DNA of 24,021 nt from the NCBI GenBank assembly GCA_049609065.1, contig JBMYYE010000025.1, positions 1 to 24,021 of the forward strand, in the 5' to 3' direction. The translations under genes were made by a program, and so were the position numbers. Position 1 is the first letter of the stretch, and the number at the start of each line of letters is the position of its first letter. The notes under the pieces were generated by a model. It was given only the letters and a program-made list of their open reading frames with translations. It made no database searches and was not told the origin of the DNA. This DNA comes from JBMYYE01 sp049609065. GTDB taxonomy: Bacteria; Pseudomonadota; Alphaproteobacteria; Rhodobacterales; Rhodobacteraceae. This document shows, in pieces, positions 15,734 to 22,556 of the stretch.

Positions 15734-17290
15734 ATGAAACGACATTCACATATTGTCACCACGACCCTCTGCGCCTGCCTTTTAGGCGCCGCGCCTACGC
15801 TTGTTTTGGCTGCTGATTTCACTGCTCAACTTAAAGACGTGCATCTAAATCGCGCCCCTCTCACCCCGCAAGAACAGATCCGCATCAAAACAGCCACATC
15901 CCCGACCGAGGATTTTGATACGGCTGAAAAATTCGAAGAAAAATCCGCAGGTGCTGCCACGGTGCGTGCGCGCAAGAACCGTGATGCGTTTTCACAGCAC
16001 TCACATGGTATGGAATTTGAGGGTGAGCTTGACTTTAAAGTTGGCAACGGGCTTTTCAAAAAACTTTGGGTGTCTTCGCCAGCCTCCACCAAAGCGTCCG
16101 ACGGCCTTGGCCCTATTTATAACGCGCGTTCATGCCAACGCTGCCACGTCAAAGACGGGCGGGGGCATCCCCCAGAAGATCAAAATGACATCGCCGTTTC
16201 CATGTTCATGCGTATTTCCATTCCGAGCACAGACGCAGGCAACATGACAGATATCGAAGGCTATCTCGCCACCGCACCTGATCCAAATTACGGCACACAG
16301 GTCCAAGATTTTGGACTTCCAGGTGTCCCCGCAGAAGCCCAGATGAAAATCGCGTATACCGAAGAAACAATTGCGCTTTCAGATGGCGAAACCGCATCGC
16401 TGCGGCACCCGACCTATCGCCTCGAAAAGTTGGGCTATGGTCCCCTCCACCCCGACGCGATGCTGAGCCCGCGCGTCTCCCCCCAGATGATTGGCCTTGG
16501 GCTATTAGAAGCCATACCCGTTGAAACCATTCTTGCAGGTGCCGATGAAAACGACGCAGATGGGGATGGCATTTCGGGCCGCCCAAATGTGGTGTGGTCA
16601 CGCGAATTCAACCAACCCATGCTCGGGCGTTTTGGCCTGAAAGCAGGGGCCCCAACCGTGATGCAGCAATCTGCTGGCGCCTTTTCTGGGGATATCGGGA
16701 TTTCAAACCCGCTCTTTGACACACCCCAAGGGGAATGCACCGACCAACAGGCCCCGTGCCTCGCGGCGCAACATGGCGCGGATGACATTCATAACGGCTA
16801 TGAAATCGATCAAAAGGGGCTCGACCTTGTGGATTTCTATGCCCGCAACTTGGCGGTGCCCGCACGCCGCAATGTCAATGATCCAGAGGTCCTGCGCGGC
16901 AAAGAGGTGTTTTACACCACGGGCTGTGTGTCCTGCCACACTCCTAAATTTGTCACCGCACGCCTCACCGATAAGAAAAGCGCATCACAGAGTTTTCAGC
17001 TCATCTGGCCCTACACGGATATGCTATTGCATGACATGGGCGACAAATTGGCCGATAACCGCCCCGAAGCCCGCGCCACGGGCCAAGAATGGCGCACACC
17101 GCCCCTTTGGGGGATTGGGCTGACCAAACAAGTGTCAAAGCACAGCTATTTCTTGCATGACGGACGGGCCCGTTCACTGTTAGAAGCGGTGCTATGGCAT
17201 GGCGGCGAAGCCCAAGCCGCGCGTGATACCGTGGTGGACATGCCCAAATCTGACCGAGATGCGCTCATCCGGTTTTTAGAAAGCCTATAG
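15734..17290 (+). CDS. Di-haem oxidoreductase family protein (DUF1111-type, c-type cytochrome)
   Basis: A 518-aa exported protein with a Sec signal peptide (cleavage expected near residue 27, VLAA) and two c-type haem sites, CQRCH (134-138) and CVSCH (398-402). DGLGPIYNARSCQRCH, DGRGHPP, and LLHDMGDKLAD after the second haem are typical of the di-haem oxidoreductase (formerly DUF1111) family, distantly related to di-haem peroxidases. Such proteins act in the periplasm in electron transfer; in this operon a role in changing iron redox state or releasing bound iron is attractive but inferred. The frame opens at 15701; the ATG at 15734 is chosen because the signal peptide starts there and AGGA lies upstream. 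The second imelysin gene follows after 9 bp. Confidence 0.9.
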   Translation: MKRHSHIVTTTLCACLLGAAPTLVLAADFTAQLKDVHLNRAPLTPQEQIRIKTATSPTEDFDTAEKFEEKSAGAATVRARKNRDAFSQHSHGMEFEGELDFKVGNGLFKKLWVSSPASTKASDGLGPIYNARSCQRCHVKDGRGHPPEDQNDIAVSMFMRISIPSTDAGNMTDIEGYLATAPDPNYGTQVQDFGLPGVPAEAQMKIAYTEETIALSDGETASLRHPTYRLEKLGYGPLHPDAMLSPRVSPQMIGLGLLEAIPVETILAGADENDADGDGISGRPNVVWSREFNQPMLGRFGLKAGAPTVMQQSAGAFSGDIGISNPLFDTPQGECTDQQAPCLAAQHGADDIHNGYEIDQKGLDLVDFYARNLAVPARRNVNDPEVLRGKEVFYTTGCVSCHTPKFVTARLTDKKSASQSFQLIWPYTDMLLHDMGDKLADNRPEARATGQEWRTPPLWGIGLTKQVSKHSYFLHDGRARSLLEAVLWHGGEAQAARDTVVDMPKSDRDALIRFLESL

Positions 17291-17299
17291 GGGGCCAAA

Positions 17300-18319
17300 A
17301 TGCGATATTTAATCCTGTGCGCCGCGCTCGTCCTGCCGTCATTTGGCCATGCTGCGTCCGAAAAAAGCACACTCATTCGCAACGCTTTATCGTCGCATGT
17401 CATCACAAATTTCGCGGATTTCGCATCCAGAAGCACCGTTTTGGCTCAAACTGCGCGCGACAACTGCACGGCCGATGATCCGACCTTGCGCGCGGCCTTC
17501 GGTGAAGCTTTCGACGCTTGGATCCGTGTAAGCCACCTGCGTTTTGGACCAACAGAAACCGACAACCGCGCCTTTGGTCTGGCCTTTTGGCCAGACAGCC
17601 GCGGAAAAACGCCGCGTGCCCTAAAAACGATGATCACATCCGAAGACCCCGCCGCCCATGACCCTAAAATCTATGGCACCATCTCAATCGCGGCACGTGG
17701 GTTTTATGCGCTAGAGTTCTTGCTCTATGACGCCGAAATTAAGGAAACGGGAACGGCCAATTATCGCTGTGCCGTGATCCAAGCCAACACGCGCAACATT
17801 GCAGAAATTGCCAATTTCATCTTACTGGATTGGGACCTGAGCTATGCTGATTATATGAGGCACCCCAATCAAGGTGACAGCCCCTATCAATCCGAAGACG
17901 AAGCCATCCAAGAACTTTATAAAGCGGTGTTAACCGGGCTCGAATTCACGGCAAACAGCCGCCTTGGCCGACCACTTGGAAGTTTCGAACGCCCCCGCCC
18001 CAACCGCGCCGAAGCACGGCGATCGGACCGAAGCTTGCGTCACGTTTTGCTATCTGTGGACAGTAGCGTTGCCCTTTCACGCCTTCTTGCTATTGGGCAT
18101 GATGATTTAAAAACACGCATCGATGCGGCCCATGACATCGTAAAAAGCAATGCCCAAAGCATAGATAAACTCGACTTTTCAAATATCACGACCGCTGAAA
18201 ATCGACTTAAGGTTGAGATTTTACAACAATCAATTATTGCGCTTCGGGACTTGCTCATCGAACATCTGGGCCCACATTTGGGCGTAAAAGCTGGGTTCAA
18301 CGCCCTTGATGGGGATTAA
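17300..18319 (+). CDS. Imelysin family protein, variant lacking the GxHxxE histidine
   Basis: A 339-aa protein with a Sec signal peptide (cleavage near residue 19, GHAA). The mature part is largely helical, as in the imelysin peptidase-like family: an N-terminal block with DAWIRVSHLRFGP (72-84), which aligns in position with the AAKDAWIASRVPYQQTE region of the first imelysin, then GFYALEFLLYD (134-144). The latter sits where the first imelysin has GYHAVEFMLWG, so Tyr replaces the His of the GxHxxE motif thought to bind metal, while the Glu is kept. It is thus a divergent paralogue, possibly with a different metal site or a partner role to the di-haem protein, whose gene ends 9 bp upstream. 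AGGGG precedes the ATG. The next gene starts three bases after its stop. Confidence 0.85.
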   Translation: MRYLILCAALVLPSFGHAASEKSTLIRNALSSHVITNFADFASRSTVLAQTARDNCTADDPTLRAAFGEAFDAWIRVSHLRFGPTETDNRAFGLAFWPDSRGKTPRALKTMITSEDPAAHDPKIYGTISIAARGFYALEFLLYDAEIKETGTANYRCAVIQANTRNIAEIANFILLDWDLSYADYMRHPNQGDSPYQSEDEAIQELYKAVLTGLEFTANSRLGRPLGSFERPRPNRAEARRSDRSLRHVLLSVDSSVALSRLLAIGHDDLKTRIDAAHDIVKSNAQSIDKLDFSNITTAENRLKVEILQQSIIALRDLLIEHLGPHLGVKAGFNALDGD

Positions 18320-18322
18320 CCC

Positions 18323-19399
18323 ATGGCCACACGTCGCCATTTTATCGCAGGTCTTCTCGCCTCGGGGCTTTACCCCAATGTCAGCTGGTCTGACATTGGC
18401 AACCCACAGTTCCTTTCAGCTGCGCGGATGCCCGATGGGACACACCGTATGTTTGGGCTCTCTGCACGTGGGGAGGTTCTCTTTTCTATACCATTGCCCA
18501 CACGCGGCCATGCGGGTGCCGCCCATCCCATCCATGCCGAAGCCGTGGCATTTGCCCGCCGCCCTGGCACCTATGGGAATGTCATCGATTGCGCCAAAGG
18601 CGTGATCATCAGTCATCTCAAACTCCCCGAAGGTCGGCATTTTTATGGCCATGGCTGTTACAGTCAGGATGGTAATATTCTCTATACCACTGAAAATGAG
18701 TATGAGGCCGCGCGCGGTGTGATTGGCATTTGGGACCGGCGGAAAAACTATGCCCGCATCGGTGAGTTTGCCTCTGGCGGTGTGGGGCCGCATGAAATGC
18801 TCCGCTTGCCAAACAGCGATATTTTTGCCATCGCAAATGGCGGAATTGAAACGCATCCCGATATGGGGCGCGCGAAGCTCAACATTCCCGACATGCAGCC
18901 AAACCTCACTTATCTTAACGCACAAGGCGAGATTATCGATCAGGTGGTTTTGCCCGAAGACATGCAACAGAACTCCATCCGGCATTTGGCTGTGCGCTCC
19001 GATGGGCGGGTGGCCTTTGCCATGCAATGGCAAGGGGCCGTGATCGATATCCCCCCTCTTTTGGGACTGCATAGCATCGGGCAAAGCGTGACCTTATCTC
19101 CTGCAACGCGCGCTGATACCACGGCCCTAAAGGGGTATCTTGGAAGCGTGGTGTTCACCCGTGATGGTCAGCATGTCGCGGCGTCGTCGCCACGCGGCGG
19201 GCGCGTGCAATTTTATGATGCCGAAACTGGCGCGCGCAGCCATAACTACCAAAGTGACGATATTTGCGGATTAGGCCCCGCCACGGACGGGGTCTTTGCC
19301 ACGACGGGCACAGGTGCAGGGGTTTTCATTACGGCGGATGGGCACAAAAGAGCACCACATCACAACCTGAATTGGGACAATCACATCATCCCGATTTAA
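18323..19399 (+). CDS. DUF1513 domain-containing exported protein
   Basis: A 358-aa protein of the DUF1513 family, predicted to form a beta-propeller. It starts with MATRRHFIAGLLASG: an Arg-Arg pair before a hydrophobic stretch, which suggests Tat export of a folded protein. Motifs visible include GHGCYSQDGNILYTTENEY, VGPHEM, IANGGIETHPDMGR and ASSPRGG, which fit repeated propeller blades. The function is unknown; DUF1513 genes are commonly found next to imelysin and di-haem oxidoreductase genes, as here, which ties it to the same iron-related process. It is the last gene of the operon, three bases after the second imelysin, and its stop overlaps the znuB stop by 4 bp on the opposite strand, so the two operons converge without an intrinsic terminator. 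Confidence 0.87.
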   Translation: MATRRHFIAGLLASGLYPNVSWSDIGNPQFLSAARMPDGTHRMFGLSARGEVLFSIPLPTRGHAGAAHPIHAEAVAFARRPGTYGNVIDCAKGVIISHLKLPEGRHFYGHGCYSQDGNILYTTENEYEAARGVIGIWDRRKNYARIGEFASGGVGPHEMLRLPNSDIFAIANGGIETHPDMGRAKLNIPDMQPNLTYLNAQGEIIDQVVLPEDMQQNSIRHLAVRSDGRVAFAMQWQGAVIDIPPLLGLHSIGQSVTLSPATRADTTALKGYLGSVVFTRDGQHVAASSPRGGRVQFYDAETGARSHNYQSDDICGLGPATDGVFATTGTGAGVFITADGHKRAPHHNLNWDNHIIPI

Positions 19400-20175
19400 G
19401 CACGCCTAATCCCCTGTGACAGAAGGAAAAACGATAGGGCGGCACATACGATTGTCGGGCCAGATGGTGTGCCAAAATGATAAGACCCCGCGAGGCCAAT
19501 AAGCACCGACAGCGCGCCAATGACAACCGCACCAATCACCATAGCCTCTGGCGTGCGTGACATTTGCCGCGCAGCCGCCGCAGGGATCAAAAGCATCGCA
19601 CCGATTAAAAGCGCACCGATCACCTTCAACGCCAAGGCAACCGTTAGGGCCAAGGCAAAGGTGAGGAACATTTTCAAAAGCTTCACATTCACGCCGCTGG
19701 CCACCGCGAGGTCTTCGTTCACCGTAATGAGGATCAGTTTTGACCACTGAGATCCGATCACCAAAGTCCCCAACACCGCCCCTGACCAAATCAAGATAAC
19801 ATCCATCTGGGTCACAGCTAGGATTTCACCAAAGAGATAGGCTTCGACATCCACAGCCACGCCAAGAAGCGACACGGACACCAAGCCGATCGCCAGCGCC
19901 CCATGGGCAATCACACCCAAAAGCGTGTCCACGGCCCCGCCGCGCATTTGCAGGGCTGACACCCCATACGCCACCGCAAGCGCCACAAGCAAAACCCCAA
20001 TATAAAGCGGCAACGATGTCGCAAGCGCCAACGCCACCCCCAAGATGGCCGCATGCGCCGTGGCGTCACCAAAATAGGCCATGCGCCGCCAGACAACAAA
20101 ACACCCCAATGGCGCCGCAACAAGCGCAACCCCAAGGCCAGCCAAAAAGGCGCGGATCATAAAATCATCAAGCAT
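19396..20175 (-). CDS. znuB: Zinc ABC transporter permease ZnuB
   Basis: A 259-aa integral membrane protein of the ABC-3 family with about eight helices, forming the inner-membrane channel of the zinc importer. Typical blocks are VVWRRMAYFGDATAHAAILG near the N-terminus and KVIGALLIGAMLLIPAAAAR in the second half. The frame is open to 20358 inside znuC, but the ATG at 20175 has GGAAGGA seven bases upstream and overlaps the znuC stop by 8 bp, so coupled translation with znuC is expected. A second Met at 20160 is less likely. Zinc, not manganese, is inferred from the Zur regulator and operators in the same locus. Confidence 0.93.
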   Translation of the reverse strand: MLDDFMIRAFLAGLGVALVAAPLGCFVVWRRMAYFGDATAHAAILGVALALATSLPLYIGVLLVALAVAYGVSALQMRGGAVDTLLGVIAHGALAIGLVSVSLLGVAVDVEAYLFGEILAVTQMDVILIWSGAVLGTLVIGSQWSKLILITVNEDLAVASGVNVKLLKMFLTFALALTVALALKVIGALLIGAMLLIPAAAARQMSRTPEAMVIGAVVIGALSVLIGLAGSYHFGTPSGPTIVCAALSFFLLSQGIRRA

Positions 20176-20923
20176 CAACAGATCCTTCCAACGAAGTGTG
20201 ATCATGATCGCAGCCATCATGGCTGTGCTGGTGTTCATGGCGGTAAAGCGCCAAGGCCCCATGGGTTCCCGTGCCAAATAGCGCGCGGTATTCTGGCGCG
20301 GACGCCACCGTTTCAGGCGCCCCATGACAGCACACATGCCCATTGAGGCACAGAACATGATCTGAGGCGCTCATCACCACGTGAAGTTCATGGCTCACCA
20401 TTAAAATAGCGCAGCCCATATCGCGGCGCAGCGTTGCCACGAGATCATAAAAATTCGCAGACCCTTGCTGATCGAGCCCTTGTGTTGCTTCATCAAGGAT
20501 CAAGAGATCAGGGTCCTCCAAAATCGCGCGCGCCAACAAAACGCGCTGTAACTGCCCGCCTGACAGCGCCGTGATTTGCCGTTTTTGCAAATGGTCAGCC
20601 CCCACCGTTTTCAAAACATCCGCCACGCGGGCCGCATCTGCAGGTTTTGGCAAATCCAAAAACCGTCCCACGGTGAGCGGCAAGCCAGGATCCACATGGA
20701 GTTTTTGCGGGACATACCCGATTTTAAGCCCCGCCTTGCGGCGAATGCGCCCCGATTGCGGGGTAATGATCCCCATGACCGCCCGCATCAGCGTTGATTT
20801 TCCCGACCCGTTCGGGCCAATCACAGTTGTAATTTCCGCAGGTTCGATTGCCAAACTCACATTGGACAAGGCTTCTGTTCCGCCCAATGTGACGGAAATG
20901 TTTTCGACTGAAACCAAGCTCAT
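20168..20923 (-). CDS. znuC: Zinc ABC transporter ATP-binding protein ZnuC
   Basis: A 251-aa ABC ATPase. Walker A is GPNGSGKS (36-43), the signature is LSGGQ (120-124), Walker B is LLILDE (140-145), and the H-loop is His178 in VSHELH. It powers zinc uptake through ZnuB. The C-terminal tail after residue 227 is rich in His (RHEHQHSHDGCDHDH) and could bind zinc in the cytoplasm. The start at 20923 overlaps the zur stop by 4 bp (ATGA), and its end overlaps znuB by 8 bp, so zur, znuC and znuB form a coupled operon. Confidence 0.94.
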   Translation of the reverse strand: MSLVSVENISVTLGGTEALSNVSLAIEPAEITTVIGPNGSGKSTLMRAVMGIITPQSGRIRRKAGLKIGYVPQKLHVDPGLPLTVGRFLDLPKPADAARVADVLKTVGADHLQKRQITALSGGQLQRVLLARAILEDPDLLILDEATQGLDQQGSANFYDLVATLRRDMGCAILMVSHELHVVMSASDHVLCLNGHVCCHGAPETVASAPEYRALFGTGTHGALALYRHEHQHSHDGCDHDHTSLEGSVDA

Positions 20924-21399
20924 GAAGATACATCCTGACAGCTTGGGCAGAGGCCTTCGGCTTCGACCATAAGCTTTTCGATCACAAACTGCGATGCATC
21001 AGCCGCCTCGACGATCATGTTTTGTGAAATATTGGTTGCAGCTTCAACCACATGATCACAGCTACGGCAAATCAAAAAGGCGGGTACGTGATCTGCCTTA
21101 GGGTGGGCGCACGCAATATAGGCGTTTCGGTTTTCAATTTTATGGGCAAACCCATGGGTCACCAAAAAATCAAGGGCCCGGTACACAACCGGAGGTTGAG
21201 ATCCCAATCCTTCCGCCGTCAAAACCGCCAAAAGATCATAGGCCCCTTTGGCTTTGTGCCCCGTGAGCAACAATTCGAGCACACGGCGGCGCAGTTTTGT
21301 AAATTGCAGCTTCTCACGCGCACAATAGGTTTCAGCCGCATCAATGGCGGTGCGCACACACTCATTGTGGTCATGGGGGGTGAAATTGTAATCCGACAT
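20920..21399 (-). CDS. zur: Fur-family zinc uptake regulator Zur
   Basis: A 159-aa Fur-family repressor. An N-terminal winged helix (about 25-90, with VVYRALDFLVTHG) binds DNA; the C-terminal dimerisation part holds two CXXC pairs, Cys111/Cys114 and Cys151/Cys154, for structural zinc, and His-rich surroundings (CAHPKADH, 97-104) for the sensory site. Assignment as Zur rather than Fur or Mur rests on its co-transcription with znuCB. With zinc bound it should repress znuA and its own operon through the two boxes in 21426-21495. GAGG lies five bases before the ATG. Autoregulation is inferred from operator position. Confidence 0.93.
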   Translation of the reverse strand: MSDYNFTPHDHNECVRTAIDAAETYCAREKLQFTKLRRRVLELLLTGHKAKGAYDLLAVLTAEGLGSQPPVVYRALDFLVTHGFAHKIENRNAYIACAHPKADHVPAFLICRSCDHVVEAATNISQNMIVEAADASQFVIEKLMVEAEGLCPSCQDVSS

Positions 21400-21425
21400 G
21401 CTGGCCTCACCTACAAGAACTCAGA

Positions 21426-21444
21426 GATGTTATAACATAGCATT
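21426..21444. promoter_or_regulatory. Zur-like operator 1 (zur side)
   Basis: A 19-bp imperfect palindrome containing the perfect 12-bp palindrome ATGTTATAACAT (21427-21438), 27 bp upstream of the zur start. It matches operator 2 at most positions and covers the predicted -10 of the zur promoter. Zur boxes in Alphaproteobacteria have this AT-rich GTTATA/TATAAC character. Confidence 0.75.
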
Positions 21445-21455
21445 TTGATTGACAA
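21429..21455 (-). promoter_or_regulatory. Predicted zur-znuCB promoter
   Basis: On the minus strand TTGTCA (21455-21450) and TATAAC (21434-21429) lie 15 bases apart. The spacing is shorter than usual, so the exact hexamers are uncertain. The -10 lies in operator 1, so Zur binding would block transcription. Confidence 0.45.
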
Positions 21456-21477
21456 GCCAAACCCTGCCCCATAAAAA
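21449..21477 (+). promoter_or_regulatory. Predicted znuA promoter
   Basis: A perfect -35 TTGACA (21449-21454), a 17-base spacer, and a -10-like TAAAAA (21472-21477). The -35 shares bases with the -35 of the divergent zur promoter. Operator 2 begins at the last base of the -10 and would cover the start site near 21484. Confidence 0.6.
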
Positions 21478-21495
21478 ATGTAATACTATAACATT
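21477..21495. promoter_or_regulatory. Zur-like operator 2 (znuA side)
   Basis: AATGTAATACTATAACATT, a 19-bp palindrome with one mismatched pair around a central C, 15 bp upstream of the znuA start. Position just after the -10 fits repression by steric block. Confidence 0.75.
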
Positions 21496-21509
21496 CAGGA
21501 CACTCCCCA

Positions 21510-22556
21510 ATGCCAAATCACTTCACATCCCTTATTGCTATGAGCGCGTCCCTTATGGCCGCCCCAACATATGCCGCAAATGTCGTCACCGATATTGCCC
21601 CTGTTCACGGACTGGTTTCCATGGTTATGGAAGGCGCAGGTCAACCTACGCTCTTGGTCACCCAAACAGCATCGCCGCACCATTTTAGCCTCAAGCCAAG
21701 CCAAGCACGTGATTTGGAACGTGCGGATGTGGTGTTTTACGTTGGCGAGGCGCTCAGCCCATGGATTGAAGCCCCTCTTAGTGCGCTGGCTGGAAATGCG
21801 GCCAAAGTATCCTTGATGGAAGCCAAGGGCGTCACAACACATTCATTTCGCGATACCGCACTTTTGAAAAACGATAACGATGACCATGACGGTCATGAGG
21901 ATCACGATAAGCATGATGATCACGACGGTCACGATAAGCATGATGATCATGACACGCATGGCGAAGACAAACACCACGATGATCACCACGACGAAGATGC
22001 CCATATGGACCACCACGATCATGATCATCATGGGCAGGTTGATCCACATCTCTGGCTCGACCCAATGAATGCAATCCTATGGCTAGATACAATTGCGGAT
22101 ACGCTTTCCAAGGCGGATCCAGAGCATGCCGATCTCTACCATGCGAATGCAAAAAAGGCGGTAGGGAGCCTCACACAGCAGACAACCGAACTCTCCGCGT
22201 CTCTTGGGGCACTTTCAAATATGGGATATGTGGTTCAACACGACGCCTATCAATATTTTGAAGCGCGCTTTGGCCTACACCCAATTGGGTCCATCAGCCT
22301 TAGCGATGCAACAAAACCAAGCGCAAAACGGCTCTCAACACTCAAAGCTAAACTCAAATCCGCGAACATATCTTGCGCGTTTAAAGAACCACAAATGTCG
22401 CATAAGCTTCTGAATGTCGTGCTCCCTAAAGATACGCGCATCGTTGATCTCGATCCGATTGGGGCTGCTATTCCGCTCGGCGTGCAGTTCTATCCGCAGT
22501 TTTTGGACAGCCTAAATACGGCTTTTGTCACATGCGCAAGCGACGCGGTTAAATAA
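21510..22556 (+). CDS. znuA: Zinc ABC transporter substrate-binding protein ZnuA
   Basis: A 348-aa periplasmic cluster A-I binding protein with a Sec signal peptide (cleavage near residue 23, TYAA). Likely zinc ligands are in SPHHFSL (His57/58), DPHLWLDP (His180) and VQHDAYQYF, with an Asp in DLDPIG. Between residues about 121 and 174 there is a flexible His/Asp-rich loop with some 19 His, typical of ZnuA and thought to collect zinc; its presence supports zinc over manganese. AGGA lies eight bases before the ATG. The gene is divergent from zur-znuCB and under the same pair of operators. Its last 8 bp overlap the convergent FAD oxidoreductase gene. Confidence 0.95.
   Translation: MPNHFTSLIAMSASLMAAPTYAANVVTDIAPVHGLVSMVMEGAGQPTLLVTQTASPHHFSLKPSQARDLERADVVFYVGEALSPWIEAPLSALAGNAAKVSLMEAKGVTTHSFRDTALLKNDNDDHDGHEDHDKHDDHDGHDKHDDHDTHGEDKHHDDHHDEDAHMDHHDHDHHGQVDPHLWLDPMNAILWLDTIADTLSKADPEHADLYHANAKKAVGSLTQQTTELSASLGALSNMGYVVQHDAYQYFEARFGLHPIGSISLSDATKPSAKRLSTLKAKLKSANISCAFKEPQMSHKLLNVVLPKDTRIVDLDPIGAAIPLGVQFYPQFLDSLNTAFVTCASDAVK
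21903..21949 (+). repeat. Direct repeat in the ZnuA His-rich loop
   Basis: A 20-bp sequence (CACGATAAGCATGATGATCA) occurs at 21903-21922 and again, identical, at 21930-21949, 27 bp (nine codons) apart. It encodes HDKHDDH twice. This shows recent in-frame duplication within the metal-binding loop. Confidence 0.85.

Noticed and set aside
21870..22033. Possible tandem-repeat or CRISPR-like array
   Set aside because: The repetition is coding, in frame with znuA, and explained by a His/Asp-rich metal-binding loop.
21843..22152. Minus-strand frames opposite the ZnuA loop with runs of Met/Ile/Val or His/Asp
   Set aside because: They are the complement of the GAT/CAT/CAC-rich loop codons of znuA and only mimic a membrane or His-rich protein.
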